Assembly: GCA_037074765.1 (NCBI GenBank)
Contig: JBAMDO010000562.1
Location: 545,762-609,761 of the forward strand
DNA from: Mansonella perstans
Taxonomy: Eukaryota; Nematoda; Chromadorea; Rhabditida; Onchocercidae
Length of the DNA stretch: 64,000 bases
Direction of reading: 5' to 3'
The translations under genes and the position numbers were made by a program. Of this stretch, positions 26,410 to 39,977 are shown piece by piece (the first letter of the stretch is position 1; the number at the start of each line of letters is the position of its first letter). The notes under the pieces are model-generated. The model saw only the letters and a program-made list of their open reading frames with translations, was not told the origin of the DNA and made no database searches.

Positions 26410-28860
26410 TGAACTTTAGAAATACTGAAAAATGTAGCTTACTCAAGCGAAGAATATTCAATCTAAAAAAAAATTTCTTTAGCAAATCAAAATTACTAGG
26501 CCAGTACAATGAATTAAATTGCAGAAGCAATTATTTAAAATATTTTCATCGAAATTCACTGAATTATGAAACAAAGAGACAGTAAAGATAAATTAAAATA
26601 GAGATACATCCATATTCTGTTATTTAATCAAAATGATCACATCTTTGATAGCAAGAAAATATAGTAAACAATAAATTTTAACCTTCAAAAAATAATAGAA
26701 TTCATAGCGGAATTCATGAATCATGATGAATAAACGTATTTCAAAATCCTTGGCTGAAAGGAAAGCACGTGAGGCAAAAGATGATGAATCTCAGAAACTA
26801 ATGGATGAATAATGAAAAACAATAATGATGATGATAGCACTAAAGCACTCTCGAAAGGCATTATCGACCATGCTATATTTTTAATTTTATTTGACGGCAT
26901 TTATCTATTGAGACAAATTAAAATCTGCCGAAATAATTGTTTTCACTTTTATTTATAATTAAAAAAAAATTGTTTGTAATTATATAACTAGTCACAACTG
27001 TGTAAGTTTAAATGTCGCTTGTAAAGTGAGGATTAGACAATGAACATAGAGAAATGTAATAATTCCATGTGTGTGTTTCCATAACAGTAAAAAATACAAT
27101 TTTATTTAATTTTAAACAGTAAATGTTTATAAAATGTAGTAGCACACATAAGATAACATTCTTACAGAAACCGTTCTTTGAAAGAACAGCACTTTTTTAT
27201 TTTTAAAATTTACTGGAAAGAACTCATTGGAAAAATAGTGCAAATGGAAAAAAAGGAAAATAAATAAATGATAAAGGCAATGGAAATAATCTTTTGCAAC
27301 CTCTAATTTAAAGTTGTTTGAAAATGAAGCTAGCAAAAGTAAATAGTACGTACAAACAATATTTTTAGTCAGTATGAGAACGCACTAAGATGCCACACAT
27401 TATTACATCTTCCATATGATAAAAAACAAGTCTTGTAAAAATTACAGCATACTTGAAAAGAATCAAATTTTATTTATAAACTCACATGAAAGATAATTTT
27501 TGTAATAATTTCACCTTTGCAATGATAAAAATTAAAATTTAACATACCCCCCAAAACAAGTTTTTCTAGAGCTAATCATAATAAAACGAATACAAGTTAG
27601 ATGGAAATTTCGCTTAAATCAAAATATTTAAATTAAGTCTCTTCTACTATATTTTGATAAAAAAGAAACATTACCTGGTGCAAGTTGAAAGAAAAAAAGG
27701 GAGAACTTTCCAGAGCACTATTTGATAAAGAAAACCAACTTCTGCTGTAGTACAAGGTGCTGTTGCTGCTGCACAACAGACACTTTACAATCTACAGTTC
27801 GATAATCCAATGAAAAAGGCATAAAGAAAAGCGTACATGAAGAGAGCACTTTTCAAGCCATAAACATTGTGAACATGGAAAATATCAGCACATACTCATA
27901 TTTCTTACGCAGATTCTTTTAAGTTGAGAACAATCACAGAGAAATAGACTGAAATAGTCTTAACATTTCAAAAAAAAAACAAATAATTTAATGATAGTAG
28001 ATTTCAGTAGTAAACAAGAGTGGTAAATTCGGTAGATGGAATTTCAAAAATTTTTTAGAATGCATGTTGGCACTAGCATCATTTCTGTAGGGGTTCTATC
28101 GATAATGAATCATGCAGCAATACTCTTTCAATTGAGACGTTTGACTTCTATAATACAACTTTCCTCTCTCTTTTTATAGACATGTTTATCGTCATAAAAA
28201 CATAATGAGCAGTTCTGGCATTGCACTACCAGCTATATCTCACAGAACATTAGTCCTGTATCAGACAGTGAAGGAAGAAAAAACAGATTTAGAGGGTTTC
28301 TTACATCGTCAAAAAGAAGACTCTAATAATGCATAACAAATCCAAATCCACCTATTACTGATTAAAGATAATAGAAATAGACTTAAAATACAGTAAGAGT
28401 AAAAGACCTAAATAATGGACAATACCGATCCAGTAAAAGTTACAATTATAAAATCTTTTCGCGGAAAATTTGGCGAGGGAAAATTCAATTTCATAAACAG
28501 TTTCAAATTTTGGAAAAATTATGAACGATAATTATATTTTTACCAGCGCTGCAAAATATTTCAAACACAATAGTTAAACAAGAGAGACACCAATAGATAA
28601 TGAATTAGTCACCCGTAGAAAAAAGAAGTACAAAATCAAAACACTGGAGAAGGACTGGAACGCTATTCAACATTTCCAAAACTCTGGTTTTCAATATTTT
28701 TAAAGCATCCAGTCCCTCTCACCTGCTTTAACAAGAAAAAAGAGTATAAACTACACGCAAGAAAAGGACTTATCTTTATAAGCAAGAAAATTGAACCCAA
28801 AATTGCAACAAATAAAATTGCTATAACGACTAGGAAATGCTTTATAACACAGGTAGCAAG
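26410..28860. other. Intergenic, pyridoxal kinase to ERp44
   Basis: AT-rich, with no recognisable exon. It should hold the promoter and any upstream leader of pyridoxal kinase (right to left) and the 3' end of ERp44. Confidence 0.5.
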
Positions 28861-28863
28861 ACC

Positions 28864-31800
28864 TCATAATTCATCCTTGTACAGCAACGAATAACGAGTT
28901 TCTGATGGTTTCAACTGCTTGAATATACTCGTTGGTGGTTGCAATTTGTCCACTTCTTTTGTTCCCTGAAATTTGAACAAAATAATATTTATCTCATTCT
29001 CTGTGAAAATTCCATCATCATAATATGGGAATATAAACTGTATCAAAGAACTATAAAATGTAATTTTTGTGATACTGCTGGAGTTTAAAAAGCAATGCAC
29101 AAATTAAACAGAACATGTTATGTTTAATTAATAAGATGTTACGACTTATAAACTTATTTAAATAACAAGATGTTACATGAAATTGTAAAGCTACATCGGT
29201 TACACTATACTGAATAACTTGATGATCGTCATTGTGATTTCCTTTATTAGCAGCTTTCATTTCCAGAACGTAAAAAACGATAACATCTACGGATACCAAG
29301 ATGTTTTATCAGAGGCAGTGTATGTTTGCAGCAATAAAATGATTATATTTTGAAAAATACAGAAGATAAAATTGCAAAATGTTGCGCATGAGTAACTTAT
29401 AATAATAAGTAAAATAAGGAGGTACTATACTCAAACTACAGAAGCAATATTTACCATGCCTTATTTCCATCGGTCATATATTCCGACACTAGTGAGTTAA
29501 TTCTTACCTTCTCAAGCACAGCTTCAGGCGATGCTGTTGAGAGACGAGCTTGCGTCGGATCAGGACCGTGATGAAATTCTCGGTGCAATTTTCCCGAATG
29601 TAAATCCAAAATAAATTGGCGCAATTTTCCAGGCACGCTGCAATAAAGAAAGCTTTTAGTAAAAATTTAATCGAACCAAATTATTAAAATAATCTTTTCT
29701 GCCTTCAAAAAGCTTCATTTCCATGGTTCTTTAAAAATTAAGAAACATTTCCCCACAGTTACACTTAAACTCTTACGAAAATTCATTGCAAAACAACTAA
29801 TAAGACATACGTTAATGATTTCATGTCTGGGAAAAGATACATATGACGGAAGGAGTCTATTGCAAGGACAGGTAAATCTTCCATTGTTTTACCAAGATGT
29901 TGCAGAGGATGAACAAATTTCTTACCATCGGCATATAAACAATTAATACTGGCTGCAAAACGAAATTAAAAAAAGAAATACTGTCCACTGTAAAATAATT
30001 CAACAAACTGAGGGCTGTAATTATAATTCGAGATTGAAAATAGTCTTAAGGATCAAATTCTTGTCTACTAAACACATCAAAAACTTAGCCTTATTCTTCT
30101 TCCCACTAATATTGCTTCCTACTTCCTCAACAACACAACAAGATCGTCAGACCCGAAAACAGGAATAACTGAATAAGCCCTCGCCCCAATAAGCCATCGC
30201 CAGTGTCCAAGAATTTGCATTTAAAAATTTTTCAAGGGAATTTCTCGTCTTCACATCCTTGTTTAATTTAAAATGCATACATTTCTGGTCAAAAAGTTCA
30301 CGAGCAACTTGTTCTGTAAAAACTTTGTCAATTTGTGCATCATCTGGGTGACGAAATAGAATAAGGAAGGGAAGGCCCTCCTCTGTCAATTCTTCAGCAT
30401 TCTCGAAAGTTATTTCGCGAACAAGTGGCACACATTTATCTATTATCCACTGCCTAAAATAATATTTCGCATTAAACATAGATTTTTTAAACAAAAGTAA
30501 AAATGGCAAAGACTTTTTTTATGTAGCTTTTACAAATTTTTCCAACTTTCACAATTTGTCCTTAAAAATAAACTACAATAAGATGGTGTCTAAAGTCGAA
30601 TAATAAATGACAAAAAGGTCAGAAAAAATTTCCTACATTATCTTCATTTATAGCTTCCGGAATAAAATTGTGAACGAGTGAGACCAATCAGGTCAAAATT
30701 TCCATATAACTCTAGAAATTTGAACTTGAAAAAATTATTAACAAACTTTAAAGTTTCAGGGTTTGCAAATTCTCCAGTATATTCAACTCGTTCGTTACTC
30801 TGAAAAAGATCTAAACTTCAGCTGTTATTTCACTATGATAATCCTCAAAAATTGCATGACAAACTTAAATAAGGTACAGGAAGAGAACTTCGGCAGTATA
30901 TAATCGTCCAAAAACCTTAACCAGCAGCTGAAACACCTTGATACCGGTATCGAGTTTTTCTGAAAGTCATGAGAAGTCTTGCCCTGGCACAACCACACAA
31001 AACAAACTAACATCTGAAGGCCTAAATTCAAGCTTGTTGCCTTTTGCAGTTTCAGATCGGAACGCTTCGCCAGTACCTAACCAAAATACACAATCATCTC
31101 GCAGCATAGACGCGACTTTGCGATAATTATCAAATTCTGGGCCACTCGCCTGGTCGAAGTAAGCTACGATATTAAGTTTCTTCGGCTGAAATACAAAAAA
31201 ACTATTTGAAAATTCACAGGCAAATCTTTGTAACAGATAACGTAACAAGTTGTATGCAGAAAACGAAATGCATTATGACGACAACTTACGTTGATCCGAC
31301 TATCTAGTTCAACATTTGAAGAGAAATTCTGTATGCTTGGAAGCAACTGTTTCTCGATAAAGACTGCTAAAGCATCTACAGATCGCTGTCCTCTAAAAAT
31401 AAGAACCAAAGTTATTAAATTAGTGTCAGAAACGACTTTGTACTTATGGTCGGAAACAAGAAATTCAATGAGTAAACATGAAGTCATTTTATTTATACTA
31501 AATGATATCTATTATTTACCTATATTCCTTTTTAACAAGTTCGCCATTTCGAAATAGTTTCAATGTCGGATATTTGTTAACATGATATTTCTGCGCAATA
31601 TCAGCTGAAATCAAATGTCGTTTGAATATATCCCGATGCTAAATAGAAAATAACTATTTCAATACAATTATCTAGCTGCATTAAATCTTAATCAACTTAC
31701 CTTCTCTGTCACAATCTACAATAGCCCAAGCCACTGCATTACCCCGATCCTAAAAGTGTTTTTCGCAATTAATATTCGACAATAATTAGTTAACATCTCT

Positions 31801-32556
31801 CTATGACTCTATTTCAAATAAAAAGTTCTTCAAAACAGCTTTCTCTATTTGTAACATAAACACTTTATACGAATTTATACGTTATCAAGAAAAGTTACAT
31901 ATATTCATAACAGAAACTCTTTTTGAAACCAAAAGAAAAAAATTGCTTCCAAAGGACTGACCTTAAATCGATTACTGGCTTCTTCAAATATTGGCATCAA
32001 ATGCTGAGAGAAGCGACACCAATCAGCATAAAAGTTCACAAACACTACTTCATAATCACCTGTAAAATAAATATTTGAAATATCACTTAAAAATTCGTTT
32101 CTTAAAGTAGATAAAGTTCTAGAAATATTTTCAAAACATCATTTTAGTTTTCGTTTTCTTCGAAATGTAAAAAACCGAAGAGAAAAAAAAGAACAATGCG
32201 AGAAAAACTATAATTAAGCTCGTGTACCTTTAAAAAATCTCCTAAATTTATCAAAATTGCTTGCGTTTCAAAATATCACAACTTTAAAAATAAAAAATGA
32301 AGCCATATTTCCACAAGACTTGGGTTAAACAGCTTTAACTTTTGGTCTATTTAAACTACAGAAACAGAAGCTGTTTGTCGGCACTTGGAACAGTCTACAG
32401 CAGCGGGCAATGACAATGATTCTTCACAATAAAGAAAAACATTGAACTGGAACTGATTTGATGAAACTTACGAAGTACTGATCCAATGTTAGCTCCATTC
32501 AGCGAAACGACAAGACCTCGTGTTGCTGACAGCGAACATATCTGGAACTGTTGCAT
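28864..32556 (-). CDS. ERp44 (thioredoxin-domain ER protein), 5' end uncertain
   Basis: Eleven exons: 32556-32472, 32059-31962, 31749-31701, 31604-31520, 31392-31290, 31185-31012, 30799-30747, 30453-30281, 29952-29811, 29637-29508 and 28965-28864. They give 1194 nt and 397 residues (human ERp44 has 406), with all phases matching. ERp44 recycles proteins such as Ero1 and unassembled IgM or adiponectin subunits from the Golgi to the ER through mixed disulfides. The thioredoxin domain carries FYADWCRFS, with the single reactive Cys at about residue 43 of this model, and KYPTLKLFRNG follows. Further conserved blocks are DKCVPLVREITFENAEELT, AIDSFRHMY, LHSGKLHREFHHGPDP and the C-terminal retrieval signal KDEL. 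The model starts at an ATG that gives no hydrophobic signal peptide. The bases at 32544-32542 also read as an acceptor (TTCCAG), so the true first exon, with the signal peptide, probably lies further right and was not found. Confidence 0.92.
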
Positions 32557-32796
32557 TTTAAAAAGTGAGAGACAGAGATCAAAGAATTATGATTTTGCTA
32601 GCCAATACTGCTTTACATCTTGGTTCAGTAATAAAATCTTAAGTTGTTAAATAAAATAAGATAAAGCAAATTAAGACACAACAAATTCTATTTCGAAGTT
32701 AACGTTCTCTTTTAGGAGGCTTCCTTTTGATGAATTAGTCATTATTATCATAATTTAATTGAACTGTTTAATAAAAAATCACCATCAGCAGCAGTG

Positions 32797-33003
32797 ATGA
32801 AAAAATTCGTGAAGGAATTTGATTCATGTCCGGTATTGCTTTGCTTTCATCTACGGCAAAACCCACGATACGAGACAACCGATCCAAGCACTGTGCCTAA
32901 AAGTATGAGTTATGATTTCAATGAATTGGATAGAATAAAGCCATATAGAGCATTATTATCTGAGATTTGCAAAAAATATTTTTCCAATTATGTCCAGGGT
33001 TAA
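32797..33003 (+). CDS. Unrecognised 68-residue reading frame, possible small gene or exon
   Basis: An ATG-to-TAA frame of 68 codons reads MKKFVKEFDS at its start and RALLSEICKKYF near its end. Its composition is more protein-like than the surrounding DNA (mixed charged and aromatic residues, few homopolymers). The frame is also open for some codons upstream of the ATG, so it could be a terminal exon. I recognise no domain. It is divergently oriented to ERp44, whose likely missing first exon could lie in the same interval on the other strand. Confidence 0.25.
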   Translation: MKKFVKEFDSCPVLLCFHLRQNPRYETTDPSTVPKSMSYDFNELDRIKPYRALLSEICKKYFSNYVQG

Positions 33004-33009
33004 TTTAAG

Positions 33010-35760
33010 GATTTCTTGACGCTACTTTAATCATTTACTTATCACAATTGAAACCAGTAAAGGTTTCAATAAAAATATTATAAACTGTGATCAATAAAAC
33101 AGTCACTATTCCCGCGTATATAACAAGGATGAATCATCAAAACCTGCTGAAATTTTTACAATTCTTTTAAAATTTAAACTATAAGAATTGGAAGAGTAAC
33201 AAGTCCCGAGATCCAATCAAACATAATTTCTTTTTCAATTCTCGCCTTTTTATCTTACCTTTTTACTCCCCAAAATTTCAAATAAAAAAAGGCTTAATTG
33301 TTATCGTATGCTACGATTCAATACTAAAATTCCCTACTAATACAAGAAAAAAAACCGGACCGAAATAAACGGAATTTCTAAAATGAAACGAAACTCATCC
33401 GTTACATCACCAAATCAGTACTAGCTATGGGAGTTGAGTCATTATGAAATTCTTTATTTCACTTTTGCTGAGGAGTAACTCTTTGGAAGGATGAGATCCA
33501 CACAATGATTAGAATATGACTGGAGGAGAACCAAAAAAATGAGGAAAAATAGAAGAGTTAATGACTAAATTTAAATTGAAACAAAAACGAAGAAATCGGA
33601 AATTAAAAATCGGATAGAAATTAGTAAGTAGTTGAAATTACTGCAAATGAACAATTTATAAACATTAAAAGAAGCAATGAAAAAAAAACAGTGGTCTTTT
33701 TTCTCTTCTCCGTCATTAGCATGCGGATTGTTCTGTCACGAACTTGTCATCAACATATTGAGCCCACATGTTGACAAGAGTGTATAAGAGGAATTTAAAT
33801 ATCATCCATTCATTCATCGTGTTAAATTCAAATTCAATATGAAATAAGAACTTTTGAAAAATCGTTCCACTCTTTTAAGACACAAAACTGACAGGTGTGA
33901 GAAGTATTATGATAAGGGATAAACAGCTGAAAGTAAGTCCTAAGTAAACATGTTGAAAGTGAATCCACTCCTTTTATTGCAAATCAATGTTCAGCTATAT
34001 TTCTATTTTTGATTGATTTACTCAAATATACAATACATATTTGCAATCATTTCCAATATTTCAATTTCTTTCGACTGAAAAATCTCTTTTGAAAGTTATC
34101 TGTTCATTTAATTTATTTAAATCATTTTCCAAAATCCATATGTTTATGACAATGTATCATGTCAGCAGTTCAATAGCCTAATAAGTGTACGTCACTTGTG
34201 CATCAAAAATTTAAGTAATCGCTGTGTTGATCCTTGAAGCCAGAAAACCTGTTTGAACAACACTTTCTTTTAGCATTAATTCCGATCCAAAAAGTATTGG
34301 AAGATCGAACATACTTCGTAATTTTTTCAAAATTTTAATCACAGAAACACGTTTGTCCATTAATTTTTATCACTAAGGAATCGAATATGCAGAGGAGATG
34401 CGACTAAAGTGGACATTGCTTGATATGTTTGGACTTCAAACTTTTCGGTTCAACTGGCTTATATTGTTATGTGATGGTCAGTCGTTTTTGTCGAAAATAT
34501 CCTTGAAAGGTTGGAGATTAGTACAAGTTCTACCTGGATGCTAGTAAAGCATCGAAATATAGAACAACTGGTAAGGTCACACTTGGTTGATCTGATTGTA
34601 ATAAGCGGAAGAAGCAAAGTGAAGTGATGGTCGTGGTTGGAGCGTATTAAATTCTGCACACTGCATACAAATTTCTTCCGCTAAATTTATCTCAATAAAT
34701 TGCAAAATTCACATTTTCAATCTAAAGAAGATAGCAATAAGATCGAGTGAGCTATTTTTACTAAGCAGCTGTGAATTCCATCATCAAATTAAGTTATACT
34801 ACTCTGCAATTACTGATTGGTATTGGATGCTTCATAATGGGCAGAATACCAGTTACTTTAGGTAAATTACAAACTTTGTCTTGAGACACCCACTCACTGC
34901 GCCACTTTTGATTTTGTTTGGATTAATTCTAACAGAAGGGATGTCGTTTATTATCATTCATTTTTAGATAGTGATTAGGTAGTGATCAATATAATCATGA
35001 GTTCCAGATATTTGTCTATGAGTAGTCAGTTAAATAAAAATTAATGAAATAAATGCAAACTATTTCCTTTCATGGTATAATCTTATCCATTCAAATTTGG
35101 AAAATTCCATTTCAATTATTTATTTTTAAAATTCCATTTCAATTATTTATTTTTCAATTATCTGACTTTTCCGAGGGCGCAGTTAAAGAAATACACTTTC
35201 CATTCATAACACAGCACAACCAAAAAATGAATTTGCATTTCTTATATAACACAAAAAATGAATAAAATTTAGATTTAGTCTTTAGGTCAGTTATTTGAAG
35301 TCTCGACAAAAATTCGAGTGCGTTTTTGATTAACTGATCACATTCGCTTTATTTAATCAAGTAATTATCAGCAATTTAAATTTTAAAAAATATTAATTTA
35401 TAAGTTCATAATTTGATTAGCAAAAATCTACAGAAATAAACTGTACAACTTTAAATACAACTGAAAGAGATTCCGAATTAAACTAATTACATTTCTGCGA
35501 TATTTATTCTAGCGATTTCTGGGAGGATTGGTTTCAGTTTACAATGCAAAATCGTTACTGAAAATTCTGATTTAAACTAATTTTTCAAATCTGATTTCAG
35601 CATATTAGAATTAAGAAGGGATTGCAATATGTGTAACAGTACTAATTTTGCAGAAAGCTTCAGAATCTACAAATTCCCACGTAATTTTCGGATTCAAATT
35701 ATCTTATTAAAAAAATAATTCATCAAGAAAGAACGCATGAAATCATCTAGACCTGAAATC
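33010..35760. other. Intergenic, no gene seen
   Basis: AT-rich. Contains a 27-bp tandem duplication at about 35100-35153 (unit beginning AAAATTCCATTTCAATTATT). It probably includes the 5' region of ERp44. Confidence 0.5.
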
Positions 35761-35765
35761 TTTCC

Positions 35766-36395
35766 TTATAAACACCGATAGATAAATGCATATAAATGAT
35801 TTAGCCACGGTTCCACACGGATTCGTCGATAACCTCGTTCGCATTTACAGAAAAGGAACGTTTCAACTATGGTTGTTAAGGCTTCACCGGATTCATGAAT
35901 CCGGCCAATAACACGGATTAAACTTCGTGTTCCATGACATGGACGTTTAAATATATTGTCTACCCGATCGCAAAAAACCAGCGTAACCATTTCATCCAAT
36001 TTGATGGTATTTTCTTCATCCAAACGGCAGCTTGTACCGTTAGAACATTTACAAATTCTTTCACCCGTTAAGTTAGCCGCTTTTGAAAAATCGAATACAT
36101 GTTTGGGTGCAAAAAACTCGTCATACAGTGGAAAATCCTTTACGCTGGGTCCGACATCCGTTCCGGAAGTTTCTTGTGATCTTAACAATGGGTAAAAGCG
36201 AAGTTGCGCACCACAAGCCATTTCAGGTTGAGTGCAAATACCAACAACAAAGACAGCTTTTGCCAAAAGTAGAGGCAAAAAAACGAAGATTACTTGAATT
36301 GATATACGTAATTGTTGGAAGCGCAATGATGGGACAGTCGGAAGTAGTTGGAAAAATCCGGTTACATTGTCGACTATTAAATTTTGTCGTAACAT
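35766..36395 (-). CDS. Unrecognised cysteine-rich secreted or type II membrane protein
   Basis: A single uninterrupted frame of 209 residues starts at the ATG at 36395. A good acceptor (CACTTCCAG) stands about 50 nt upstream, as expected for trans-splicing or a leader exon. Residues about 31-53 are strongly hydrophobic (VIFVFLPLLLAKAVFVV), fitting an uncleaved signal-anchor or a late signal peptide. The rest carries about ten cysteines arranged GIC, MAC, ICKC, NGTSC, VFC, RPC, FCKC and YRC, with N-glycosylation sequons NLT and NGT, so it is likely extracellular. I recognise no family. The frame ends YRCL-stop, and a possible donor just before the stop means a further exon cannot be ruled out. 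It sits alone between long non-coding stretches. Confidence 0.7.
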   Translation of the reverse strand: MLRQNLIVDNVTGFFQLLPTVPSLRFQQLRISIQVIFVFLPLLLAKAVFVVGICTQPEMACGAQLRFYPLLRSQETSGTDVGPSVKDFPLYDEFFAPKHVFDFSKAANLTGERICKCSNGTSCRLDEENTIKLDEMVTLVFCDRVDNIFKRPCHGTRSLIRVIGRIHESGEALTTIVETFLFCKCERGYRRIRVEPWLNHLYAFIYRCL

Positions 36396-36419
36396 GACAG
36401 TTTCTCGACAAAACAACTG

Positions 36420-39390
36420 TTCAGTACTGAGGAGTGCTTTCTGGAAGTGATGCTAGTGGAACAAAAAAAAAAAAAATGATTCGTGAGTGGTGGCAGTGGC
36501 AACAACTGCGATAACACAGGCAGAAGCAGTGGCAAGGCGGAATGGTAAGTTGGCATAAAGCCTTGAAGATTTATGGATGGATACATGGCAGGACATGGTG
36601 ATGGATGATAAAGAAACAAATAAATCAGTAATAGATTTCGATAAAAGATCTAATTAGTTCTTAATTCAATTCAGTGATGTTTATTAAGCTTATTCTGTCG
36701 TACTTTTCCTCTTTTACACAGTCCATTTTTCTGATTTCTAGACTCTCGTTACATTAATTAATTTGATGAATTGTAGAATAAGCCAAACTGCCGACTACGA
36801 ACTTGTAAGCATCACTTTTAGTTATGAAAGTTGTTGTTCAGAAATATTAATCGTAGCGTTAGTTATTAATTTCTTTCATTCACTTATTTTCGGAAATATA
36901 TGTCCAATCAAATCCTAATTAATTAATTCGAATTCAACATGTACAAATTTGCTTCATTTTTACTGTTTACGGTAATGACTATTCGAATTTGAGATTGGAC
37001 ATTGATGCCTCTGTCTTTTACGAATATTTAATCCGGTTGACGAAACCTGATCAAGTTGCGAAATAATGGAAATCGTACAGATTAAAAATCGCATAAAAAT
37101 TTGATCATTTAATCCGGACCAATAACTTCAATTGTAACATTGCTGCCATTATAAAAATTTGCGTTTCATCTTGTTCTTCATCATGTCGATGTCAGCTGTC
37201 ATTTGTTTTACTTTGCATCTTTTCAGCTTAGAATGGAACTTTTTCATCACTTTTTGTCGAACCGATGACATTTTCGTTTATATCAATCATCCTAATTCAG
37301 TGAATCACATTCCTGTCTATTAATATGACCAAAGTGAAACAATTCAAACCAAATTAATGCGCACTTCTCAAATAGCTTTCCAAATATCCTCGACTACATT
37401 AATCTAGAATCAGTGTTTAGCACAGGTACAAATGCATATAGCATTATGTGGTGAAATACTGTTTGTGAATTACCGAGATTAAGAGGCAATTCTTCATCAG
37501 TATTTCCCACATGATTGCATAACGGCATTTCATCGTCCTTTGCAGTTGTTTGATTTCATCCAACAGTGAACAATTGGAAATACAAATGATATCGAAAGTC
37601 GACCTCGAAACTGATCTCGTCACAGCAGGAAATTCGAATTACTTGTTAAGCGACATTCGCCAATTAGAAATTACATTATGACCATGCTTTTTTGCTTCAA
37701 ATATATACGAAGACAAGAAACAACTCGTCATCAAATTAATCGAAATACGATTTGAAAAGTTCATTTTACGACGTTAAAATCTTTTTCATGTTATGTTTGT
37801 TCATTTTATGACAAAAAGTTCATTTTATGACGTTAAAATTTCTTTTTCATGTTTGCGGAAGCAAACATCATAAAAATGTTTTTAAGATAAGAAAAATTAT
37901 GAAATGTCATCACGGGAATTACAATGAATATTTAAAACATAGGTTAACATATGTAAACCATGCAGAAAAGCATCATTCGTTCATCATCATTTTCGAGATC
38001 AACTACGGTATCCAGTAACGAAGTATCCATTTTCTATAAAAAAGCAATGAAAAATATTTGTTTCGGACCCAACCGAAAGAGGCCTAGAATTCTTTATCAA
38101 AATACACTGGTTCATAGAGCGACAGGGCAATATCATTTCATTATGTTCGAAACATATGCAAAAAAACGTGGTGTTATCAGTTTATTTTATGACAATGATA
38201 ATTTCATCAATTATCAAACTCGGACAACACTTGAATCTAATTGCAAATACAAATAACATGCTAGTGTTTTTAAAAAAAGCAAAAACACATCCCGAATGTT
38301 CTACAAGCACACTGAATAGGCCAATAAATAACACATTTTATGCTGTTCATTTCTTTTGAGCATTTAGGCTCATCTGAAAAACTTTCATTCTAGATCAAAC
38401 AGAAAGCATCAACAATTAGTGCATAATTCAGAAAACACACGCAAAAGTGTGAAAATCAGACACTATAGCAACTTTGGTGCTGTCAACAGAATGTAGCAAT
38501 TAATTTCACAATCTCAGTTTGATATAGGACTTTTAAAACAATTTCTTTACTGTCCTGTATTATACTCGGACGGCGAAACATATTAACTGGCAGTGATATA
38601 ACTTAAAGGTATTTAGACATACAGAATGTGCTCATAACAGAAATGAAAAACTTGTAGTCACAACAGTTAACAAACAAAGTCTCAAATTAAAATCAACAGG
38701 AAAAATGTCGAGCAAATATTTTCAATTTGTTAATGTTTTTATAATTTAAAAAAAATCAAATGAGATTACAGAATATAAAAATGATAATCATTATCATGAA
38801 AATTAACACTGCTAGTACATTAATAATTATAGCAATATTCATTAGCAAAATTAGCTGCTCTATTAAATTTATTGTTAAACATGTGATTGTTTATCCGATT
38901 TTTCATAATCGTGTTATGGTTAAGTTGTGAACTGAATGGATGATCTTTGATTTGCTAACGGATTTTTTAGTAAGTATTTCTTGTTTTGCAACAATAATTT
39001 CCTACTGTAATCCTCTTACACATGACACGATCATACAAAACAAATGCATATTTTATTGAGTTACAAACATATTTGCAATTCTCTCTTTGAAGATTTTTGA
39101 TTTTGTTGATACATTTTTTTTTTCTGATAATTTAGCACTAACTCTAACTCCTAAACTAACTTCCTGATTTTAATCTCTCTTTGATTTCTGATATCTTAAA
39201 AAAGTTCAATTAACTGCCATCAATGTAAGAAAACAAATTCTTCGGTTCAATTATCCATTCTAATTTCCCACATTCATTTCTGATTATTTCATTATCATGA
39301 ATAACCAACCTATTGGGATACAGAATTTGCGTACTGAACTCTTTGAAAGCATTTGCGCGTGAACTTTTTTTGTACTGGAAAATATGTCAA
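36420..39390. other. Intergenic, no gene seen
   Basis: AT-rich. Includes a small frame at 37960-38256 (98 codons) with no recognisable motif and no convincing exon borders. Confidence 0.45.
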
Positions 39391-39393
39391 GCT

Positions 39394-39525
39394 TTTTTTT
39401 TTTGGGCGCACGTTTTTTTTTGAATTTTTTTTTGGACGCACATTTTTTTTCGAATTTTTTTTTGGACGCACGTTTTTTTTGAATTTTTTTTTGGACGGAC
39501 GTTTTTTTTTTGGACGAAAGGATTA
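39394..39525. repeat. T-rich minisatellite, about four copies of 30-33 bp
   Basis: The unit is a run of T, then GGACGCACG, a second run of T, and GAA. It is repeated four times with small length differences in the T runs. Shadow frames on both strands read as Phe-rich or Lys-rich peptides because of the repeat. Confidence 0.92.
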
Positions 39526-39977
39526 TGAAGGCGTGCATAATATGAACAAACCCAAATGAGTGATATTAGAAGTAATATTCCTTGTAAAGATTGTACAGTC
39601 TCTAGGAAGAATATTGAGTAATATAAATGCATATTTCCCTGCCCATTGGATAGTTCCCAAGTATGGGGATCCTTTTGTTTCATCATTTTCTTCATTAAAT
39701 AAATTTATTGGATTATTGAATTTCTTCTAAAATGCGAATAAGAATAGAAAAAAAATTTAGGATGTTTAATGTTTGGCTCATATAGCAAATAGTATTATAG
39801 CTGATTCTATGGGAGTTAGCAGTAAAATTTCGCGCTGTTTTACTGTCAATAAAATCATACGTTTGTTATTCTAGGTTAAATCTGGTAAATTTGCTAATTT
39901 TGCAAAATGTTGGCCAAAGATTACTCAGTTCTTGATATAATTCATAATATTAATTATTGCGTGATTATTGCTTAATT

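Noticed and set aside
37960..38256. 98-codon plus-strand frame
   Set aside because: No motif, no acceptor or leader context, and codon content like the surrounding intergenic DNA.
39284..39695. Lys-rich and Phe-rich frames on both strands
   Set aside because: They are translations of the T-rich minisatellite.
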